Positions 1-6,700 of a DNA stretch of 15,000 bases are shown here, one piece after another; the stretch's first letter is position 1; each line of letters starts with the position of its first letter. Origin of the DNA: Baffinella frigidus (taxonomy: Eukaryota; Cryptophyceae; Cryptomonadales; Baffinellaceae). The notes under the pieces are model-generated. The model ran no database searches and was not told where the DNA came from. It was given only the letters and a program-made list of their open reading frames with translations. The DNA lies in NCBI GenBank assembly GCA_026770585.1, contig MU646537.1, positions 431,454 through 446,453 on the forward strand, given 5' to 3'. Made by a program: the position numbers and the translations under genes.

Positions 1-141
1 CCGTAGGCCTAACTACCCCATTTTCAGGCCGTTACCCTATTGACTTCACACAAAAACACTTAACGGTCCTTCACAAGAATACTGTTGACGGTTCTTGACA
101 AATGCACTAGTATACGGCTCTTAACAAATACACTATACGGG
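1..141. repeat. Dispersed 'gttcttaacaaatacac' motif region
   Basis: Units of the type acggttcttgacaaatgcac occur here about three times (from about 51, 88 and 113). Related units appear at 8808-8880, 12909-12935 and 13008-13033, the last just before an acceptor in the symporter gene. No coding sequence was recognised. On the minus strand this is presumably carrier intron 3. Confidence 0.4.
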
Positions 142-146
142 TTTAG

Positions 147-358
147 GATTGAGAGAGAGAAAGAGCGCGCGCGCGAGAGAGAGAAATAGAGCGCGAGGGA
201 GAGAGAGAGAGAGAGATAGAGAGATAGGTAGATAGATAGAGAGAGAGAGAAATAGAGCGCGAGGGAGGGAGAGAGAGAGAGAGAGCGCGCGCGAGAGAGA
301 GCGACGGCGAGGGAGAGAGAGAGAGAGATAGAGAGAGAGAGCGACAGAGAGGGAGAGG
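147..358. repeat. GA/CT simple repeat
   Basis: This is a tract of about 210 bp made mostly of GA with gcgcgc, gata and gcga interruptions. On the carrier's strand it is CT-rich and lies just inside intron 3. The open frames across it are low-complexity serine/leucine strings and are not genes. Confidence 0.95.
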
Positions 359-371
359 GTCTGGGGCGTAC

Positions 372-420
372 CGATGAAGAGGCCGGTCCAGCCGCGCGTC
401 GCCATGATCTCCTTGATAAC
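372..420 (-). CDS. Carrier exon 3 (matrix loop of repeat 2)
   Basis: The exon is 49 nt, coding VIKEIMATRGWTGLFI plus one base, between atttag|GTT and ATCG|gtacgc. The matrix-loop pattern 'x-x-x-G-W-x-G-L-F-x-G' is typical of carriers and continues exon 2 in frame. The donor is followed by a long CT-rich tract (seen as GA on the plus strand). The next exon is not visible in the window. Confidence 0.78.
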
Positions 421-2646
421 CTAAATTAGGGGTCAGGGTTTAGGGGTTTGGTGTTTGGTGCTTGGATTTTGGATTTCAGGATTTGGGGGGTTGTGTGTAG
501 GGTTCGATTTAGGGGTTTGGGGGTATGGTGTGGGGGGTTTAGGGGTTGGGGTTTAGGCTTTGGAGTTCAGGGTTCAGGGTGTAGGGTTCAGGGTTCAGGG
601 CTCAGGGTGTAGGGTTCAGGGTTCAGGGTGTAGGGTTGAGTGTTTGGGGGTTTTACCAGCTCTGGGGGTTGGGGTTCTGGGTTTAGGGTTTAGGGGGTTG
701 ACCAGGCAGGGTGTAACTTTTAGAGTTTAGGGTTTAGGGTTCAGGGGTCAGGGTTTAGGGTTTAGGGTTTAGGGTTTAGGGTTCAGGGTTTAGGGGGGTT
801 ACACGGGAGCCCTTTAGGGTGAAGGGGGGTTACAAGGGGGTTTAGGGTTCAGGGGGGTTACAAGGGAGCCCTTGTTGCAGGGTTTAGAGTTCAGGGTTAA
901 GGGTTCAGGGTTTAGTGTTTAGTGTTTAGGGTTCAGGGTTTAGGAGGGTTTTTGAGTGCTTAGGGTTTAGGGTTTAGGGTTTAGGGTTTAGGGTTTAAGA
1001 GGGTTACAAGGGAGCCCTTGTTCTTGAACTTGTTCTCCTTGTCGAGCTGGAGCGCGATCTTCGAGACCTCGATCGGCTGTTCAGGGTTTAGGGGGTGAGG
1101 GTTTAGGGTTAAGGGTTTCAAGTCCCCTCGTACACTTCTCGCCTGCGAGATAACGCTCTTGTCACGCACTCGCGGGTTCACGCCCCAAGCCGTGAGCGTA
1201 CAGGGGGGGGGGCGTCGTGAGTTCTGATCACGTAGCGGTGCCACGTGATCACACCTGAGAGTCTCCAATTGATTTGCTCACCACCTGGGCGTCTCTGGTG
1301 GGATTCGCTGGTCGTGAATCTAATTTCGGAACTAGACAGGTCCTGTCCCGCTATCTTAGGCTTCCCACGCCGAAGATCAGGGTGTACATGCTATTTCAGG
1401 CACACAATGATGCTAGCTCACGCCTGTTTATGTGGACACATTCTGGTATGTTCCGAGATGAAATCGGCGGCAGACCAGGCTCACAAGGCTGGTGGGTGTA
1501 GCTACGCCCACGGCCGCTGCTCCGCGAATTCGTTGCCTCCGAATGCTCGGTGTGACCGTTCGTTGCGGTCCACGGAGCAACGGTCATCCACCCTGGATGG
1601 AACATTATGGTATTTTCAGCATTCTTAAGTCAACTCCCCTTGGAGATGGCGCCACAATGTGGCGCCCCCGTGATGAATGGATCTGGTACAAAAAGGTCTA
1701 ATATGTATTTTAGTGGTATAAATCATGTCAACTTTTGCGATAAAGGTTTATTCGGGATTGGCCGCAAGTCCCCTCCAGGGTGGCTGCGCAAAGACGCAGG
1801 GAGCGGCGCGAATGCTCGCACGGAATCCAGGGCTCCGGCGGAAGATATCATGCTCACTGCACTGCTAGCCAGGATTTTTTGCTAAAGTCAACCTCCCCTT
1901 GAAACTGTCCACTTAAGAATCCCGGACGCCATGGGGGCGTCCATTTTACTACACCTCTCTCCCATTTTTTTCAAAGTTGACTCGTACAAAATCTTCTGGC
2001 TAGCAGTGCAGTGTCGGAACCTGCCACCAATTCACGGAAGGACCAAATCGATTGATTTCGACCTGTTCCCCCAAAGCTAATTTTGTATCAAGATTGGGAC
2101 CTAAGTTGATTCGTCGGGGTCGAAACCGACCCCGACGCCCCACAAATCCGAGGTCGGAAAATCGACGATTTGGTCTTTCCGGGAGGTTGGTGGCCCAGGA
2201 TCGATCTGCAGCGCTCCGGGCGCGGGGCAGGCGTGGAGGAGCGGGTGGATATGTGGCGACGCGGGATGCGGGATGCAGACCTGGATGGTGAACCCCTCGG
2301 GGAGGGACGCGAGGCCTCCGGCGACGGCCTTGGTCATGGCGCTCCCCTTGTTCTCCGGGGTGCCGAACACGGCCTTGTGCGTGATGGGGAAGAGGAAGAA
2401 CTTGAGCACACGCATGTAGGTCGCGCGGAGCATCTCGGGGAGCACGCCCTGCGACACGAACCCCTTGAGGCCGTGCCGCGCGTGGAAGTCCTTCACCAGC
2501 TCGCCGGTTCCCTTGGACACGCCCTCCGCCGCGGCGGACATCTTCAGCGCACGGAGGAGGTCGACGGGGTACATGGTGGTCGCCGTGGTCAGCGCGCCGC
2601 ACGTGATGGGCGGCAGCGTTGCGAAGACACTCTGAGACGAAGACAT
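372..2646 (-). CDS. Mitochondrial carrier (SLC25) family protein, 5' part, three exons
   Basis: Exons 2646-2281, 1076-1008 and 420-372 (minus strand) join in frame to about 161 residues. Mitochondrial carriers exchange metabolites across the inner mitochondrial membrane and consist of three repeats of about 100 residues, each with a P-x-[DE]-x-x-[KR] signature at the end of its first helix. Two signatures are visible: PVDLLR (residues 27-32) and, spliced exactly across the exon 1/2 junction, PIEVSK (123-128). GWTGLFIG in exon 3 fits the glycine-rich matrix loop of repeat 2. The third repeat and the C terminus lie beyond the left edge. The substrate cannot be told. The gene faces the symporter gene head to head, and its introns are full of repeats and inverted-repeat elements. 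The family call is firm; no gene name is offered. Confidence 0.85.
421..1002. repeat. Interstitial telomere-like TTTAGGG array, degenerate
   Basis: Almost the whole of carrier intron 2 consists of TTTAGGG, TTCAGGG, TGTAGGG and TTTGGGG units, with the cleanest runs at about 743-790 and 961-1000. It continues in short form past exon 2 to about 1112. On the gene's own strand this reads CCCTAAA. It lies between exons, so it is not a chromosome end. Confidence 0.93.
798..876 (-). repeat. Partial copies of the carrier exon 2 donor end
   Basis: The last bases of exon 2 with their donor (plus strand ggttacaagggagccctt, true site 1003-1019) recur at 798-815 with one change and at 857-875 unchanged; a shorter piece lies near 828-836. 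All sit in the TTTAGGG-rich intron. The copies keep the GT donor dinucleotide but not the rest of the exon. This is the small-scale equivalent of the exon copies seen throughout the symporter gene. Confidence 0.7.
1008..1076 (-). CDS. Carrier exon 2 (second signature)
   Basis: The exon has 23 codons, PIEVSKIALQLDKENKFKN then KGSL, in phase 0 on both sides. The acceptor is ctgaacag|CCG and the donor CTT|gtaacc. Joined to exon 1 it restores TIQPIEVSKIALQ, a normal carrier repeat-2 signature that neither exon contains alone; this is the best proof of the splice. The acceptor follows directly on CCCTAAA repeats. The donor end is copied at least twice further along the next intron. Confidence 0.85.
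1855..2013. mobile_element. MITE-like inverted-repeat element, about 159 bp
   Basis: A perfect 18-bp inverted repeat (cactgcactgctagccag, 1855-1872, against 1996-2013) bounds the element. Inward the arms continue with mismatches (agattttt..aaagtcaac against the complement of gttgactcgtacaaaatct). It has no coding capacity. The size and arms fit a non-autonomous DNA transposon; no clear target duplication was found. Confidence 0.7.
2024..2193. mobile_element. MITE-like inverted-repeat element, about 170 bp
   Basis: The ends ccaccaa (2024) and ttggtgg (2193) are complementary, and the imperfect arms share ggaa(g/a)gaccaaatcg. Its middle holds a perfect 10-bp-arm hairpin, gtcggggtcg..cgaccccgac, at 2113-2136. 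It lies ten bases from the previous element, in the same intron. Confidence 0.65.
2281..2646 (-). CDS. Carrier exon 1 (first repeat, start codon)
   Basis: This exon has 122 codons in phase 0, starting MSSSQSVFATL and ending PEGFTIQ at a CAG|gtctgc donor. It holds helix 1 with the signature PVDLLR, the loop GLKGFVSQG, helix 2 (YMRVLKFFLFPITHKAVFG) and the start of helix 3 (KAVAGGLASLPEG). I chose the ATG at 2646. An in-frame ATG at 2670 would add eight residues, but the sequence between them has two acceptor-like cag triplets, so a 5' untranslated intron is possible. A 315-aa open frame on the opposite strand is only its GC-rich shadow. Confidence 0.85.
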
Positions 2647-3698
2647 CTCTGCAAACCTGCAAGCACACAAACCGCCGACGCCACGGTCAGGACCTGGCCT
2701 AAGAAAACTACTCCCCCCCCTCCAACACCCTCCCTCCCGCCGCTGCAGCGCAAAATAAGGTGCACACGCACAACACCACCGGTTCTACACGCTGCCAAGC
2801 GGTATTTTGGGCCGCATAGTTGCCCTGCAAAGCCCGCGGCCACGGGAGGACCGCCACCTCGAATGCAAAGCACGCGACCGGCCCAGAACCCTAAATTGGG
2901 GGGGTTGGTATTGGAGCCATTGATCAGAATATACGATTTACACGCCAGAGCGACGCCGGGTCATAAGCGAAACTTCATTTTACCACACGATCTTCGTGTA
3001 AAGTTGATTCTACCCGGGAAACATGCCAAAAGTGATGGGAATTGGAGCTCTTGTCATGCCGGAACACTTCCGTATTTTAAAAATCTGTACGAGGATAAGC
3101 CATCTATTCTCTTTTAGCGCGAACGAGTGTGTAAAAAAATCCAAGACACGTGAACGGAAACGGTCAAAAAATTGTTTTCTCTCGATTTGCACCCCAAATC
3201 TGCGCCGTCTGCAAGTTCCTTGCTCGCCTCCCTATCGCGCTGTCGTGGAACCAGCGCGCTATAAGCCAAAACACCCCCAGGGGTTCACCCCCCCCCCCCC
3301 TCGGCTCCCTGTTCACTCGCAGCGGTACACGCCCTCCACCCCTTGCAAGCGCGCGAGAGTGTGCCTTTTTGCGACCCTCGCTGGGGATCACCCGAGTTCT
3401 CCCCGAGGGATTCCTGCTCCGCACTTTTGCCCAACCACTCGCAAATTCTTCCATTGGGGTTTGCGTCAGGGCTTCGCGTGGGGGCGGACGCTGGGACGGA
3501 GCGGTGAGGTGCCTGGTTCTGTCTACAGAGGGTCGCGGCCCCGTTTTTGGAGCGGGAGGATCCCGAATGGGAAAACGTGCGTGAGGCAGGCCAGTGAAGC
3601 GACCCACCGGTGCCGTGTGACCCGCAGGCTAGCCCCTTCGCGTCCTCGTCCAGCTCCTGCACGCTCATCCTCACCCGGATCCCCCTTCTGAGAACAAG
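2647..3698. promoter_or_regulatory. Intergenic region between divergent genes
   Basis: About 1.05 kb lies between the carrier ATG (2646, minus) and the proposed symporter ATG (3699, plus), so both promoters and 5' untranslated regions must be here. I see C- and GC-rich stretches and a TATA-like ctataagcc near 3259. A small hairpin, tttaccacacgatcttcgtgtaaa, lies near 2979-3002. Overlapping open frames of up to 160 aa are GC-rich and carry no known domain. The function is inferred from position only. Confidence 0.45.
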
Positions 3699-3746
3699 AT
3701 GGTCGACGCTACCGACGTCGAAACATGGATGGGTCTCTCCTACGGG
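3699..3746 (+). CDS. Symporter exon 1 (proposed start)
   Basis: The 16 codons are MVDATDVETWMGLSYG, with ATG in a favourable context (aacaagATGG) and a phase-0 donor GGG|gtaccc. Joined to exon 2 it gives GLSYG-ITCTCLFLF, which suits the short N terminus before helix 1 of this family. It is the only convincing start upstream of exon 2, but it is far from it (2.4 kb), so the link is an inference. If unspliced, the frame stops within 12 further codons. Confidence 0.55.
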
Positions 3747-6700
3747 GTACCCGCCCCCCCCCACCACCTCAGCAGCTCATCTTAAGCCGCATCGCCCCTG
3801 TGTCTTGCGAGGGCGCGGTCAAGTCCAACCTCTGGAGGAAGACGCCGATCAGTCGGTTCACCCAGAACGATAAGAAGAAGAAGAAGAAGAGCCGGCAGCC
3901 AGCAACCCTCACACAGCGACCACGCCAGAGGGCTCGACGGAAACCGACGTCTTATCCACGCCAGATCTAGCGTCGTTGACTTTAGGTTTCAGGGCATTTC
4001 CCCTGCACGATGTCAGACGTGGATATTTTGAGCTCTCTGGCGTGGACACACTCGCCTTTTTTCGGCTCCCAGATTCCTAGCTCTGCCCGAGTTTTGTTCT
4101 GGCTCGTCCTCACGGCTTTATATTCGCCCTTTTGTACTGGATTTCTACTCTTGAATCCTTTTCAGGACGAGCCAGAATGAAACTCTGGCAGAGCTAGGAA
4201 TTCCGTCGTACACGAGTGAGGTTATCGTAGTGGGGCGGATTCCGAGTCATCTCTCCAGTCACACAGCGGGCTACGAAGGGAGTTCGTGAATAACCCATAC
4301 AGGAATAATCCATAGGACCCTACGGTAGGCAATACCGTAGGGAAGGCAATACCGTAGGGACATAGGCTGGTCCCACGGATATCCTAACCGATTCTTGGTC
4401 TGAATCTGTGATGCGACTCATCTCTCCTTAGCCGGAACCCGACTCACTCAAGTACAAATGGGACCCCTTTGTCATAGGAGAAATCATAGGAGAGATTACT
4501 ATGGCATAGGCAATTTTACTTATGAATCCTAATTAAATCAATTACCCCCCCCAACAATCCTGGGTTGAGTGCACATGGGCCTGGTCACCCTTTAAGGGTT
4601 GGCCCCACCGCCTCGCTTGAAGGAGCCCACAGAGGGGCCTTCTGCCCGACATTTGCGGCGCCCTCCGCTTGACATTTGTGGCGCCCTCTGCTCGACATTT
4701 GACGACGATTAGGGCTCCTGGACCGCGCGTCTCTTGTCGGAACCCTAGTCACACAGCGGGCTACGAAGGGCTTTTCGGCCCATTTCGGGTCGAGTTTTCG
4801 TTACCTCATCCGTAGGAAACCCACTATGTCCCTACGGGTCGCCTACAGTAGGGTCGTAGGTCTTATCGCTTAAGGGTTATTCAGAAATCCCCTCGAAGTC
4901 CGCTGTGTGGGGCCTACCATAGTCCAATACCGTATGCTACTTGCCCTGAATTCGAGGGGTTACCCGATCAGCACCATTCCACATGGTGGGCTGTGTAGAT
5001 CGGGCCATTTTTTTTCGTGGTACTGATTAAGAACTGGTCGGTAGAGCGGGTCTCTCATTACTTGACACGATTCGGATCTCGAAAAGCACTTGTACATTCT
5101 ACCATTTCAGTCAACTTGTGTAGTAATTTTGTGAAATTAATGAACACTAGCAGTTAAACGCGAGTCAACTTGCACAAGTTGACTGCAATGGTTGATTGAA
5201 TGCTTTCCTGCTTTTCGAGGTTTGAGTCGTGTCAACTATTGAGAGACCCGCTCTACAAAGACATCTTGTTCACCGATATTTCCACCGGACTTCTGATCGA
5301 CATTTTTATCTCAGAAAACGAGTTCTAAAACTCGTTTTCTTAAGTCAATTCCCCCACAAATTCGTCAACTTATTCTTTACTCTCCGCATAAGTTGACAAA
5401 TTTGTAGAGGAATTGACTTAAGAAAACGAGTTTTAGAACTCGTTTTCTGAGATAAATTTCCTGCGAAGCACACTGTGTGGCACGGCGTGCTTACCTCGTT
5501 GCCACTCCTCATTTCACACCTGGCACCGCGAGGGATTTCCCCCCTGGCCGCTTCCCAGTAGCGGCTGGGGCAAGTAACTCTCGCGGCTATGTCCCTGCGG
5601 TATTGCCTACCGTAGGGTCCTATGGATCATTCACGTAAAGGTTCCCTACGGTATTGCCTACTGTAGGGTCCTATTGGCGTATGGGTTATTCACGAACTCC
5701 CTTCGTAGCCCGCTGTGTGGCAAAAGAGATGGTGGGGGGTGCTCCGGAAGGCCTTCGCCATGGCTGACCGCGTGCTCTTTGCCCGACATTTGACCACTAT
5801 TTGACACGCCATCCGCCTCACATTTTCCAGACAGTTGAGGGTCCCTCTGTCCCGCCATTTGAGATATTTAAGTTAATAATCAATTAATTGATTAAACCCT
5901 AACCCCCGGGCAGATCACGTGCTCGTGCCTGTTCCTCTTCGCCGTCTACGCGGTGGTATACGCCAGATCACGTGTTTTAGCATCCAACAGGAAACCGGAG
6001 CTTTCTCACAGACACAGGGAATTGTAGCTTTTCCTTCAGACACTGGAGCCTCACGGCTCCTATTCCCTCCGGGCGGGGCGTATTTAATTTGAATTCAACT
6101 CTTCACTCAAGTTAATAATTAATTAATTAATCAAACCCTAACCCCCGGGCAGATCACGTGCACGTGCCTGTTCCTCTTCGCCGTCTACGCGGTGGTCTAC
6201 TCGGCGGTTTATGCGCCGAAAAACGCGTCCTCGCTCGAAGCCCTCGCGACTCTTAAGGGTTTCGTCGCCATCCGCTCTACTCAGGTACACCGCACGAAAA
6301 ACGGTGCACCGACAGTACAAAAGACCGTTTTTTGGCTGTGCCAAAAGACCGTGAAGAGAGGACGTGAGACCTCTGTTCTTGCGTGTGGTCTACTCGGCGG
6401 TGTACGCGCCGAAAAACGCGTCCTCGCTCGAGGCCCTCGCGACCCTTAAGGGCTTTGTCGCCATCCGCTCTACTCAGGTGAAGAATACAGTAACACACAT
6501 AGTAACACACATAGGTTATATACGGTACATATACTGTGTCAGCAGAACATACAGTCAATACAGTATATATACTGTAGATATACTGAACATATACTGTAGA
6601 TACACTGTATATATATATATGTATTGTGCTCTTCGCCGACTGTCGGCGAAGACTGTCGGCGAAGACTGTCGGCGAAGAGTTGCCTTACTATTGCTTGTAC

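Larger units (their letters stand above)
1077..2280 (-). other. Carrier intron 1
   Basis: The intron runs from the gtctgc donor at 2280 to the ctgaacag acceptor at 1077. Besides the two inverted-repeat elements annotated separately, it holds telomere-like units near 1081-1110 and small hairpins (for example ggcgccaca/tgtggcgcc, 1648-1666, and ggacgcc/ggcgtcc, 1924-1942). A direct repeat agtcaac(c)tccccttg lies at about 1628 and 1887. Short open frames at 1245-1885 have no recognisable domain. I see no gene in 1113-1854. Confidence 0.7.
4261..5719. mobile_element. Large foldback element, about 1.46 kb, with nested insertions
   Basis: The ends acacagcgggctacgaaggg (4261) and its complement at 5700-5719 begin long imperfect terminal inverted repeats. 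These continue through gagttcgtgaataacccata and the gtaggcaataccgtaggg units, to about 4375 on the left and about 5590 on the right. No transposase frame is visible inside. It contains the smaller elements listed next. It is probably a non-autonomous DNA transposon that later received insertions. Confidence 0.75.
3747..6152 (+). other. Symporter intron 1, nest of inverted-repeat elements
   Basis: A 2.4-kb intron between the exon 1 donor and the exon 2 acceptor. At 3800-3970 lies a GC-rich stretch with an open frame including VKSNLWRKTPISRFTQNDKK and six lysine codons; I do not recognise it and it has no clear splice frame. From 4072 to 5719 the intron is almost all nested inverted-repeat elements. 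Short gacatttg-type tandem units occur at 4645-4700 and 5783-5860. Confidence 0.6.

Noticed and set aside
133-405. 90-aa open frame rich in serine and leucine on the minus strand
   Set aside because: It is the CT simple repeat read through, plus the end of carrier exon 3; no protein is implied.
422-1000. Chromosome end (true telomere)
   Set aside because: The array is degenerate, is interrupted by carrier exon 2 donor copies, and is followed on the left by exon 3 of the same gene; it is interstitial.
1245-1885. Short open frames in carrier intron 1
   Set aside because: No domain, no supporting splice sites, overlapping in several frames.
1621-1920. 300-bp element with attcttaag / cttaagaat ends
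   Set aside because: Only about ten bases at the ends are complementary and the interior does not pair; too weak to call.
2170-3117. 315-aa open frame on the plus strand
   Set aside because: It lies opposite carrier exon 1, has no domain, and exists because the GC-rich exon has no stops in the antisense frame.
3259-3267. TATA box for the symporter gene
   Set aside because: It is more than 400 bases from the proposed start codon with no other supporting signal; kept only as a remark.
3164-3767. Overlapping frames of 144-160 aa in the intergenic region
   Set aside because: Several mutually overlapping frames in GC-rich DNA, with no recognisable motif and no consistent splice sites.
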